From Serpens sp035497635 (GTDB lineage Bacteria; Pseudomonadota; Gammaproteobacteria; Pseudomonadales; Pseudomonadaceae), in the NCBI GenBank assembly GCA_035497635.1, contig DATJDB010000130.1:1-6496 (forward strand): a stretch of DNA of 6,496 nt, given 5' to 3'. A model generated the notes under the pieces. The model did no database searches and had not been told where the DNA came from. It worked only from the letters and a program-made list of their open reading frames with translations. Every line of letters starts with the position of its first letter. Position 1 is the first letter of the stretch. Positions 1 to 5,784 of the stretch are shown one piece after another. A program made the position numbers and the translations under genes.

Positions 1-613
1 TCAGCTTGTGGGCGGCGTCGATGCCTTCCACGTCGAAGGTCGGGTCGGCTTCGGCGTAGCCCAGTGCCTGGGCTTCCTTGAGCACGTCCTCGAAAGCACG
101 ACCCTTCTCGCGCATCTCGGTGAGGATGAAGTTGCCCGTGCCGTTGATGATGCCGGCCAGCCAGTTGATGCGGTTGGCGGACAGGCCTTCGCGGATCGCC
201 TTGATCACCGGGATGCCACCGGCCACGGCGGCTTCGTAGGCGACAATCACGCCTTTCTCGCGGGCGCGGGCGAAGATCTCGTTGCCGTGCACGGCGATCA
301 GTGCCTTGTTGGCGGTGACCACGTGCTTGCCATGCTCGATGGCCTTGAGCACCAGTTCCTTGGCTATGGTGTAGCCACCGATCAGCTCGACGACCACGTC
401 GATCTCGGGGTTGGTGACCAGCGCGAAGACGTCGGCGGTAATGGGGGTACCGGCGGTGTCGCATTTCGGGTTGGCGTCGCGCGCGGCGATCTGGGCCACT
501 TCAATGTTGCACCCGGCGCGCCGGGCAATCTCCTCGGCGTTGCGCTTGAGCACATTGAAGGTACCGCCACCGACGGTTCCCAGCCCACAGATGCCTACTT
601 TCACCGATTTCAC
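1..613 (-). CDS. hom: Homoserine dehydrogenase, N-terminal part (cut by left edge)
   Basis: NAD(P)-dependent homoserine dehydrogenase, which reduces aspartate semialdehyde to homoserine on the threonine/methionine branch of the aspartate pathway in the cytoplasm. The first 204 residues are present; the Pseudomonas protein has roughly 430, so the rest, including any C-terminal ACT regulatory domain, lies beyond the left edge. Visible: Rossmann nucleotide motif GICGLGTVGGG (residues 7-17), VTANKALIA around K103, the NGTGNFIL substrate-loop motif, and the catalytic stretch EADPTFDVEGIDAAHK (about 188-203). The Glu and Asp there and the final Lys fit the E208/D219/K223 set of yeast Hom6, from memory. 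The start is a GTG at 611-613, chosen because it gives the family N-terminus (MKSVKVGICGLG) and has GGGGAG about seven bases upstream. No ATG fits. It follows the GFA gene by 107 bases and has its own promoter candidate. thrC is expected next, outside the window. Confidence 0.95.
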   Translation of the reverse strand, partial: MKSVKVGICGLGTVGGGTFNVLKRNAEEIARRAGCNIEVAQIAARDANPKCDTAGTPITADVFALVTNPEIDVVVELIGGYTIAKELVLKAIEHGKHVVTANKALIAVHGNEIFARAREKGVIVAYEAAVAGGIPVIKAIREGLSANRINWLAGIINGTGNFILTEMREKGRAFEDVLKEAQALGYAEADPTFDVEGIDAAHKL

Positions 614-628
614 GCTTGACTCCCCATG

Positions 629-673
629 TGTGCGGCGTGGCGCGCCCCGCAAGGCGCATAAAAGAGCCGCACA
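629..673. repeat. Nested inverted repeat upstream of hom
   Basis: An 8-bp perfect inverted repeat, TGTGCGGC (629-636) and GCCGCACA (666-673), encloses a second smaller one, GCGCC (642-646) and GGCGC (653-657). The right outer arm overlaps the -10 element of the proposed hom promoter, so only a read-through transcript from the GFA gene could fold the outer stem, whereas the inner stem would lie in the hom leader. There is no T-tract on either strand, so a classical intrinsic terminator is unlikely. The pairing is read directly; a function is not shown. Confidence 0.4.
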
Positions 674-699
674 TTACGAAGGCCGGGAGGTCAAGTCAA
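671..699 (-). promoter_or_regulatory. Candidate sigma-70 promoter for hom
   Basis: On the minus strand there is TTGACT (694-699) as a -35 box, 5 of 6 to consensus, a 17-base spacer, then TAATGT (671-676) as a weak -10 box, 3 of 6. Transcription would begin near 664, leaving a leader of about 50 bases before the GTG start of hom. Spacing and the -35 are good and the -10 is poor, so this is a candidate only. It would let hom be expressed independently of the xerD-dsbC-GFA genes upstream. Confidence 0.4.
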
Positions 700-720
700 T
701 TGGCGCAGTGGCTGGAAGCG

Positions 721-1194
721 TCAGTCGGTCAGCCCGTGGCGCTGATGCCAGTCGGCCAGGGATTCGTCCGGATACTCGTCAAAGCAGCGATCTCCCGGCC
801 CGCGCGCCACCTTCACCCACGGCGCGCGCGAGCCGAGCATCATGTGCACCTGGTCGGGTGGCGCCGGCAACGGCGTGTCGATGGCCGAGGCGTGCGGGTG
901 GACCAGTTTCGGCCAGCTGGGGTCGTACAACCAGAGCGCACTGCCGCAGTGCCGGCAGAAATGTCGCTGACCGGAACTCGCCTCCCCGTTTTCCAGCCGG
1001 GCCCGGTAGACCGACAGGTTTTCCTCGCCTTCGACGCTGAGGCTGGCGTGATCGGCGCCCAGGTTGATGGCGTAGCCGCCACCGCCCGCCGTCTTGCGGC
1101 AGATCGAGCAATAGCAGCGCATGAACGGATAGGGCTGATGCGCTTCAACGCTGAAGCGCACCGCGCCGCAATGACAGGAACCCTGGAGTTTCAT
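721..1194 (-). CDS. CENP-V/GFA domain zinc-binding protein
   Basis: A 157-residue protein of the GFA family (glutathione-dependent formaldehyde-activating enzyme-like, CENP-V fold). The zinc ligand pattern is complete: CHC at residues 7-9 (SCHCGAV), CYCSIC at 27-32 followed by RK, and CRHC at 80-83 (FCRHCGSALW). Members bind zinc through these cysteines. Glutathione-formaldehyde chemistry was described for one member and does not transfer safely to all, so the substrate here is unknown. The ATG at 1192-1194 is chosen because it places the first CxC seven residues in, as in the family, and is preceded by a strong AGGAGG seven bases upstream. A longer reading frame to 1302 runs into the REP-like element and is not believed. 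It lies between dsbC (156 bases upstream) and hom (107 bases downstream), all leftward, and has no obvious functional tie to either. Confidence 0.88.
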   Translation of the reverse strand: MKLQGSCHCGAVRFSVEAHQPYPFMRCYCSICRKTAGGGGYAINLGADHASLSVEGEENLSVYRARLENGEASSGQRHFCRHCGSALWLYDPSWPKLVHPHASAIDTPLPAPPDQVHMMLGSRAPWVKVARGPGDRCFDEYPDESLADWHQRHGLTD

Positions 1195-1258
1195 CGCGTG
1201 CCCTCCTCTACCTATGGGTTTTGGAGGGCATCCGGTGATGACGGTTCCGGGAAGGCTT

Positions 1259-1331
1259 TGCAGGAGGGGCTTCAGCCGCGAGCTTTTAAGGCACCAGCAC
1301 AAAAAGCGCCGCGGTTAAAGCCCCTCCCACA
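1259..1331. repeat. REP-like inverted pair between dsbC and the GFA gene
   Basis: Two arms face each other: 1263-1280 (GGAGGGGCTTCAGCCGCG) and 1310-1327, whose reverse complement is GGAGGGGCTTTAACCGCG, 16 of 18 identical. Similarity continues inward (GCTTTT at 1282-1287 against AAAAGC at 1302-1307) and outward, leaving a small apical loop around 1288-1301. The outer sequence CCTGTGGGAGGGGCTT, read on the minus strand, has the look of short extragenic palindromes common in Pseudomonas. A 15-base segment, GGGCTTYAGCCGCGA, recurs at 3718-3732 in this window. The element may stabilise the dsbC message or slow transcription into the GFA gene; that role is inferred. Confidence 0.7.
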
Positions 1332-1350
1332 GGTTGGTTCGCAAGGAGAC

Positions 1351-2076
1351 TCAGCGGGCCTGCAGCGCGGTCGGCGCCAGCTTGTCGGCGGGCTGGAAGC
1401 CGGGAATCAGCTGACCGCTGGCCAGGAAGATGGCCGGCGTACCCTGCACACCGATCTTCTGGCCGAGCGTGTACTGCTCCGCCACCGGATTCTCACAGGT
1501 GGCCGCCGTAACCTTCTTGCGCGCCTTGGCCTGGTTCATGGCTTCCTGCGGGTTCTTGGCGCACCAGACGCTGACCAGGGTGTTGTAGGTATCCGAACCC
1601 ACACCGGCGCGCGGGTAGGCCACATAGCGCACTTCCACACCCTGGCGGTTCAGCTCGGCGACTTCCTTGTGCAGCAACTGGCAGTAGCCGCAATCGGTGT
1701 CGGTGAACACGGTGATGTGGGTCTTGGGATTCTTCGGCGCGAAGATCACCATCTCGTTGCGCGGCAGCGCATTCAGCTGGCGGGCCACGGCCACGTTCTC
1801 GGCCTGCTCGGTGAGGTTCAGCATTTGCCCGTCGCGCATCTGGTACAGGTAGCCCTGCATCAGGTACTGGCCGTCCTCGCTCATGTACAAGACGCGGCCG
1901 CCTTCCAGCTGGACCTGGTACAGGCCCGGCAGCGGGCTGTTGGCCACGGATTCGACCTTGAGGTCCGGTTGCAGAGTGTTCAGGGTCTTGCGGATCGCCT
2001 GCTCGGCGTCGGCGGCCTGCGCCAGGGGTGCGGCGACAGCCAGGGCCAATGCGGCGAAGAGCGAGGAAAAGCGCAT
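1351..2076 (-). CDS. dsbC: Thiol:disulfide interchange protein DsbC
   Basis: Periplasmic disulfide isomerase that reshuffles wrong disulfides in exported proteins and is kept reduced by DsbD. The 241 residues match the family length. Residues 1-21 form a signal peptide (MRF, then a hydrophobic Leu/Ala run, cleavage likely after AQA). An N-terminal dimerisation domain follows to about residue 80, then a linker and a thioredoxin-fold domain. Active site CGYC is at 129-132 in FTDTDCGYCQLLHKEV; the structural cysteine pair is C172 and C194; the cis-proline loop GTPAIF has P214. The ATG at 2074-2076 is preferred over an ATG 45 bases upstream because it begins directly with the signal peptide and has GGAG five bases before it. 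It lies 51 bases downstream of xerD on the same strand, as in E. coli, so co-transcription is likely. Confidence 0.96.
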   Translation of the reverse strand: MRFSSLFAALALAVAAPLAQAADAEQAIRKTLNTLQPDLKVESVANSPLPGLYQVQLEGGRVLYMSEDGQYLMQGYLYQMRDGQMLNLTEQAENVAVARQLNALPRNEMVIFAPKNPKTHITVFTDTDCGYCQLLHKEVAELNRQGVEVRYVAYPRAGVGSDTYNTLVSVWCAKNPQEAMNQAKARKKVTAATCENPVAEQYTLGQKIGVQGTPAIFLASGQLIPGFQPADKLAPTALQAR

Positions 2077-2127
2077 GGGTACTCCATCGGGAAGGGACTG
2101 CGAGGCGCCAGAGCCTATCACAGCTGT

Positions 2128-3024
2128 TTACCCGCGCGGATGGTGGCGGGCGTGCAGTTCCTGCAGGCGCGCGCGGGCCACGTGGGTGTAGATCTGCGTG
2201 GTGGACAGATCGCTGTGGCCGAGCAGCATCTGCACCGAGCGCAGGTCCGCGCCGTGGTTGAGCAGATGCGTGGCGAAGGCATGCCGCAGGGTATGCGGCG
2301 AAAGATGCTTGTCGATCCCCGCTACCCGCGCGTGCAGCTTGATGCGGTGCCAGAAGGTCTGCCGCGTCATCTGCTCGCCCCGGCGACTGGGAAACAGCGC
2401 ATCGCTCGGTCGTCCGGCCAGCAGCTCCATCCGCCCCTCGCGCAGGTAGCGCTCAAGCCAGTGCAACGCCTCTTCACCCAGCGGCACCAGGCGCTCCTTG
2501 CTGCCCTTGCCGAACACCCGCACCACGCCCTGTCGCAGGCTGAGCTGCTCCAGTGTCAGCGATACCAGCTCGGTGACTCGCAATCCGCAGGCATACAGCA
2601 CTTCCAGCATGGCGCGATCGCGCAGGCCCAGCGGTTCCTCCAGATCGGGCGCCGCCAGCAACGCCTCCACATCCGCCTCGCTGAGGCTCTGTGGCAACGA
2701 ACGGCCAAGGCGCGGCTGTTCCACCAGCAGGGTTGGGTCTTCGGCAATCACCGCTTCACGCAGCAGGAAACGGTAGAAACCACGCAAACCGGACAGCAGC
2801 CGCGCGGTGGAACGCGCGTTATAGGTCTGGTCGAGACGCCAGGCCAGATGGTCACCCAGCGCCTCGCGAGAAACCGCAACCAGCTCGATGCCGCGCTCAT
2901 GCAGCCAACCGTGAAAATGTGTCAGGTCGCTGCGATAGGCGGCCCGGGTATTGGCCGACAGACCCTTCTCCAGCCACAGCGCCTGGAGGAAGCGGTCGAT
3001 CAGAGGGTGGTCGAGGGCGGGCAT
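2128..3024 (-). CDS. xerD: Site-specific tyrosine recombinase XerD
   Basis: Partner of XerC in resolving chromosome dimers at dif, activated by FtsK at the division septum. The 298 residues equal the usual XerD length. The N-terminal SAM-like core-binding domain spans about 1-100 (FLQALWLEKGLSANTRAAY), and the catalytic domain about 110-298. All catalytic residues are visible: R149 in ACGLRVTEL, K173 in FGKGSKER, H244 and R247 in SPHTLRHAF, H270 in LLGHSDL, and the nucleophile Y279 in IYTHV. The ATG at 3022-3024 gives the family N-terminus and has AAGG about seven bases upstream. A -10-like CATAAT (minus strand, 3057-3062) lies 33 bases before the start, but I find no matching -35. It is the first gene of the leftward block, divergent from the plus-strand gene at 3260. 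XerD rather than XerC is supported by length and by dsbC next door. Confidence 0.95.
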   Translation of the reverse strand: MPALDHPLIDRFLQALWLEKGLSANTRAAYRSDLTHFHGWLHERGIELVAVSREALGDHLAWRLDQTYNARSTARLLSGLRGFYRFLLREAVIAEDPTLLVEQPRLGRSLPQSLSEADVEALLAAPDLEEPLGLRDRAMLEVLYACGLRVTELVSLTLEQLSLRQGVVRVFGKGSKERLVPLGEEALHWLERYLREGRMELLAGRPSDALFPSRRGEQMTRQTFWHRIKLHARVAGIDKHLSPHTLRHAFATHLLNHGADLRSVQMLLGHSDLSTTQIYTHVARARLQELHARHHPRG

Positions 3025-3259
3025 GCGTGCCTTTTCGGATGATCACAAAGCGCTGGATTATGCCTTCTTCCGATCTGCCCGCGCTCACACGGCCGGCACC
3101 GATCTTCAGGTCCAGCCGGAGGGCACTGGCCTGGCCGTACTGCGCTGTACAAGACCAAGGTCGCATCCGGTGAGGCCGGTTTTCCATACCTTCGTTTAGT
3201 GACATGGCGCACAGTCCGACGGGAAGATGCCGGCCTCCGTGTAGTCTGGAAGTACGGAC

Positions 3260-3703
3260 ATGTCACCTGTCACCCTCTCTCGTCGCGGGTCGCGGCCTGC
3301 CGCGCTCGCCCTTTGCCTGATTAGCGTCTCGCTCGCCCCCGCCGCCTTCGGCGACCTGCGCGAGCTGGATACTTCGGCCCTGCGCTCCATCAATGCCCGC
3401 GGGCTGGCCGCCAGCCTGTATCCGCAGCCAGACGATGGCGATGCCCCACTCGAATGGCTGCGTCTGTTCAATCCGCTGCTGACCCTGATGGATGCCGATG
3501 TACGGATTCGCGGCCTGCGCCCGCCGCGCACGATCCACCACGTCGATGGCACGCTGGAGCTGCAACTGACCGGACCCATCGAGGAGATTCGCTTCGATAA
3601 TCTGCGGGTGCGCGGCGCACCGCTGGAGCAACGCTTCGGCAGTCTGCGCTTCGAGAATGTGGATTTTTCAGGAAGCAGCCTGCGGATTCGCGGATTGCCG
3701 TGA
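3260..3703 (+). CDS. Hypothetical exported protein, 147 residues
   Basis: I do not recognise the family with confidence. The gene looks real: third codon positions are G/C rich, GGAAG (3248-3252) sits seven bases before the ATG, and the product begins with a plausible signal peptide (basic SRRGSR, hydrophobic core AALALCLISVSLAPAAF, likely cleavage after G31). The mature part has about 116 residues, no cysteine and no further membrane segment. It opens with DLRELDTSALRSINARGL, which recalls the start of some small Pseudomonas exported proteins with an L-D-x-x-L-x-x-V/I pattern; this likeness is from memory and weak. The C-terminal half alternates short beta-like stretches: VRIRGL (81-86), IRFDNLRVRGA (110-120), LRFENVDFSGSSLRIRGL (129-146), suggesting a small beta-rich repeat. 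It diverges from xerD (235-base gap) and converges on the MOSC gene across a REP-filled gap. I found no clear promoter in front of it. Confidence 0.72.
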   Translation: MSPVTLSRRGSRPAALALCLISVSLAPAAFGDLRELDTSALRSINARGLAASLYPQPDDGDAPLEWLRLFNPLLTLMDADVRIRGLRPPRTIHHVDGTLELQLTGPIEEIRFDNLRVRGAPLEQRFGSLRFENVDFSGSSLRIRGLP

Positions 3704-3710
3704 CGCCTGG

Positions 3711-3838
3711 ATGGCACGGGCTTTAGCCGCGATGGGACTACAGCCTTGCCGGCCGCTGCGGCGAGCAGGGCATCGACTCAACCCCGCCCACCGAACGGGT
3801 TCGCACACGAACCTGTAGGGCCGGGTTTATCCCGGCCG
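3711..3838. repeat. REP-like palindrome cluster in the convergent gap
   Basis: The 212 bases between the exported-protein gene (stop at 3703) and the MOSC gene (stop at 3916) hold no gene. They carry several palindromic units: GGGCTTTAGCCGCGA (3718-3732), shared with the element at 1267-1281 apart from one base; a 9-bp hairpin with one G-U pair (3795-3803 with 3808-3816, core GGTTCG/CGAACC, four-base loop); and a perfect 7-bp hairpin GGCCGGG-TTTAT-CCCGGCC (3819-3837). The string CCTGTAGGGCCGGGTTTA resembles the arm CCTGTGGGAGGGGCTTTA near 1331. Position between convergent genes is typical for REP elements, and the hairpins could block read-through from both sides. No transposase is present. 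Confidence 0.65.
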
Positions 3839-3915
3839 ACGGTGGCGGGAACAGCAATTCAGTTCGGCGCTGAGCCGGCCCCCCAGATGCAAAAGCGCAT
3901 GTCGGCTTGGGCCGC

Positions 3916-4719
3916 TTACTCCAGCAACTCGACCGGCATGCCCACCTCCAGCCAGCCCTTTCCTTCCACCAGCAGGTTCTGACCGAACATCACGCCCTTG
4001 TCGCTCTTGCGATAGCGCGCCAGGGTAGCCAGCGGCTCCTGGTCGGTGCTGCGCTCGCCGCTGTCCGGATCGAGGGTGGTGATGATGCAGCGCGTGCAGG
4101 GCTTGACCGGGCGCAGGATCAGCTCGCCGATACGGATGCGCCGCCAGTCATCCTCGGCATAGGGCTCACTGCCGGTGACCACCAGATTGGGACGGAAACG
4201 GCGCATTTCCAGCGGCCGGCCAACCCGAGCGGACAGATCGTCCAGCGAGGCCTGGCCGATCAGCAGCAGCGGAAAGCCATCGGCGAAGGCAACCCGCTGG
4301 CCGGCTTCGGCGTATTTCATATCCACTTGCCGGGCCTGTTCCGGCGGCAGGTAGACCAGTCGACAGGCACGCCCCAGCAGACGACTGGCCCACTCGGCGG
4401 CCGGATCGCCGGCATCGGGAACCTCGACATCGTCCTTCCAGACCGATACCTGGCGCAGCGGCGCTTGCGCACCGGGAATCGCCACGTCGAGCGCTGCCAT
4501 GCCCGGCGCCGAAAGGCGCAGATGATCCTCACCCTGCCAGCGCGCCAGCAACTGGGTCATCTGCGGTAGCACGCGCTGCGTGAGAAAGCGCCCGCTCTCG
4601 GCATCCACCAGCATCCAGCGACGATCGCCCGCCAGGCCCAGGCCGTCGGCCCAGACGCGTTCGAGGCTTTCACCAATGGCGGATTTCAGGGGGTAGCGAT
4701 AAAGCGCGGCGAGCTGCAT
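3916..4719 (-). CDS. MOSC domain protein, YcbX-like without ferredoxin domain
   Basis: A molybdenum-cofactor sulfurase C-terminal (MOSC) family protein of 267 residues, resembling E. coli YcbX and the eukaryotic mARC proteins, which reduce N-hydroxylated compounds. The N-terminal beta-barrel domain spans about 1-115 (LYRYPLKSAIGESLE, GLAGDRRWMLVD, FLTQR). The MOSC domain follows, with FADGFPLLLIGQASLDDL, FRPNLVV (175-181), the KPCTRCIITTLDPDSG motif with C208 and C211, and FGQNLLV. C211 should be the molybdenum ligand by analogy with mARC. E. coli YcbX has about 370 residues with a C-terminal 2Fe-2S ferredoxin domain; this protein stops after the MOSC domain (VGMPVELLE), so electrons must come from a separate partner. 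The ATG at 4717-4719 has GAGG five bases upstream. It follows cheV by 68 bases on the same strand, with a hairpin between. The exact substrate is unknown. Confidence 0.9.
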   Translation of the reverse strand: MQLAALYRYPLKSAIGESLERVWADGLGLAGDRRWMLVDAESGRFLTQRVLPQMTQLLARWQGEDHLRLSAPGMAALDVAIPGAQAPLRQVSVWKDDVEVPDAGDPAAEWASRLLGRACRLVYLPPEQARQVDMKYAEAGQRVAFADGFPLLLIGQASLDDLSARVGRPLEMRRFRPNLVVTGSEPYAEDDWRRIRIGELILRPVKPCTRCIITTLDPDSGERSTDQEPLATLARYRKSDKGVMFGQNLLVEGKGWLEVGMPVELLE

Positions 4720-4740
4720 GACGGCCTCGATCTGTGGTGA

Positions 4741-4774
4741 ACGGAAGGCGCCAGCATAATCGGCGGCCTTCCGT
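4741..4774. terminator. Strong hairpin between cheV and the MOSC gene, possible terminator
   Basis: ACGGAAGGC (4741-4749) pairs perfectly with GCCTTCCGT (4766-4774). After a one-base bulge (G4765), GCC (4750-4752) pairs with GGC (4762-4764), leaving a nine-base loop. It begins 14 bases after the cheV stop and ends 21 bases before the MOSC start codon, in the direction of transcription. There is no T-run on either side, so it is not a textbook intrinsic terminator. It could weaken read-through, protect the cheV message end, or mark a processing site. Confidence 0.5.
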
Positions 4775-4787
4775 CACGCACGAAAGA

Positions 4788-5711
4788 TCAGGCGTCGCGG
4801 ATCAGGCGATCGCGGATCACATCGATGAGGCGTTCCGGCTGGAACTTGGAGAGGAAGTTGTCGCAGCCGACCTTCTTGACCATCGCCTCGTTGAACGAGC
4901 CCGACAGCGAGGTGTGCAGCACCACGTACAGATCCTTCATGCGCGGATCGCTGCGGATTTCCGAGGTCAGTCGGTAACCGTCCATTTCCGGCATTTCCGC
5001 GTCGGTAAACACCATCAGCAACTTCTCGTTGAGGTCGTGCCCCTCGTCCGCCCACTGGCGCAGCTTGCGCAAGCCCATCAGGCCGTTACTGGCGGTGTGA
5101 ATCTTCAGGTTCAACTGGCTGAGGGTTTCGGTCAGCTGGGCGAGTGCTACCTGGGAATCATCCACCAGCAGCACTTCGCGGCCGGCGGCGGCGGCGAGAA
5201 CCGGATCGGCCAGGCGCTCGCTGGAAACACGGGCGTTGTAGGGCACGATCTCGGCCAGCACCTTCTCCACGTCGATGACTTCCACCAACTGGTCGTCCAC
5301 GCGGGTGATGGCGGTCAGGTAATGCGAACGGCCGCTGCCCCCGGGCGGCGGCTGCACCTCTTCCCAGTTGAGGTTGTAGATGCGCTCGACACTGTTCACC
5401 AGGAACGCCTGCACCGAGCGGTTGTACTCGGCGACGATGATGGTGTTGGCCTCCGGCTGCAGCGGGCGCATGCCGATGGCCTTGGATAGGTCAATCACCG
5501 GCAGGGTCTGGCCACGCAGGTTGATCACCCCACACACGCACGGATGACGGTGCGGCATGCGATTGAGGCGCGGCAGATGCAGGACTTCCTGCACCTTAAA
5601 GACGTTAATCGCGAAGAGCTGCCGCCCGGCGAGGCGGAACAGCAGGATTTCCAGGCGATTTTCACCCACCAGCTGGGTGCGCTGATCGACCGAGTCGAGA
5701 ATACTCGCCAT
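4788..5711 (-). CDS. cheV: Chemotaxis coupling protein CheV
   Basis: A 307-residue CheV: an N-terminal CheW-like domain that links receptors to the CheA kinase, joined to a receiver domain that CheA phosphorylates, giving adaptation or signal-sink behaviour at the polar receptor arrays. The CheW domain runs about 15-160 (LEILLFRLAGRQLFAINVFKVQEV, GVINLRGQTLPVIDLSKAIG, VEVIDVEKVLAEI). The receiver runs about 177-305 with the acidic pair D184/D185 (LLVDDS), phosphoacceptor D237 (FTDAEMPEMDG), T267 (LHTSLSG) and K289 (LSKF), so all residues for phosphorylation are present. The stretch RQWADEGHDLNEK before the phosphoacceptor strand is normal for CheV. The ATG at 5709-5711 fits the family start (MASILDSVDQRTQLVG) and has AGG about nine bases upstream. 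No other chemotaxis gene is in the window, so this is an orphan locus. A sigma-28 promoter upstream ties it to the flagellar regulon. Pseudomonas species often carry several CheV paralogues, and I cannot say which this is. Confidence 0.95.
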   Translation of the reverse strand: MASILDSVDQRTQLVGENRLEILLFRLAGRQLFAINVFKVQEVLHLPRLNRMPHRHPCVCGVINLRGQTLPVIDLSKAIGMRPLQPEANTIIVAEYNRSVQAFLVNSVERIYNLNWEEVQPPPGGSGRSHYLTAITRVDDQLVEVIDVEKVLAEIVPYNARVSSERLADPVLAAAAGREVLLVDDSQVALAQLTETLSQLNLKIHTASNGLMGLRKLRQWADEGHDLNEKLLMVFTDAEMPEMDGYRLTSEIRSDPRMKDLYVVLHTSLSGSFNEAMVKKVGCDNFLSKFQPERLIDVIRDRLIRDA

Positions 5712-5734
5712 GTGCTTACCTGACGTCTAAGTGA

Positions 5735-5747
5735 GTTGCGGCGCAAC
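5735..5747. promoter_or_regulatory. 13-bp perfect palindrome in the cheV leader
   Basis: GTTGCG-G-CGCAAC is a perfect palindrome around one central base. It lies just downstream of the start point expected for the cheV promoter and 24 bases before the ATG. As DNA it could be an operator; as RNA it would form a five-bp stem (GTTGC/GCAAC) with a three-base loop just before the ribosome-binding site. Neither use is established. Confidence 0.35.
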
Positions 5748-5757
5748 GTTTCAAGAT

Positions 5758-5784
5758 TTATCGGCCGCGGGACCCGCGAGTTTA
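5758..5784 (-). promoter_or_regulatory. Sigma-28 (FliA) promoter of cheV
   Basis: On the minus strand TAAA (5781-5784) is followed by exactly 15 bases and then GCCGATAA (5758-5765). This matches the known FliA consensus TAAA-N15-GCCGATAA with no mismatch. Transcription would start near 5750, about 40 bases before the cheV ATG, and point into cheV. A perfect 13-bp palindrome, CGCGGG-A-CCCGCG (5766-5778), fills most of the spacer, and a TTT-ATAT-AAA type near-palindrome (5781-5792) covers the -35 box. FliA control agrees with the role of CheV, since late flagellar and chemotaxis genes use this factor. The match is seen directly; activity is inferred. Confidence 0.8.

Noticed and set aside
8..619. 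A 203-codon plus-strand frame opposite hom
   Set aside because: hom on the other strand has all its family motifs; the plus-strand product is a composition artefact.
1195..1302. An upstream extension of the GFA protein by 36 residues
   Set aside because: The extension runs into the REP-like arm, has no family resemblance, and the internal ATG at 1194 has a strong AGGAGG in front of it.
616..3042. A very long open frame (808 codons) on the plus strand, antisense to the GFA gene, dsbC and xerD
   Set aside because: It lies opposite three well-supported genes, its product is rich in Arg, Gln, His, Ala and Gly with no recognisable domain, and such open antisense frames are common in GC-rich genomes with biased third positions.
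2897..3205. A possible small minus-strand gene upstream of xerD
   Set aside because: It overlaps the xerD coding region in another frame, is rich in Arg and Pro, and shows no domain or family-like start.
3196..3717. A 173-codon minus-strand frame opposite the exported-protein gene
   Set aside because: Its product is dominated by Arg and Ser, typical of a shadow frame, while the plus-strand frame has a signal peptide, a ribosome-binding site and normal codon use.
4734..5489. A 251-codon plus-strand frame opposite cheV
   Set aside because: The product has the His/Gln/Val-rich look of a mirror of the cheV coding strand and crosses no regulatory signal of its own; cheV explains the region completely.
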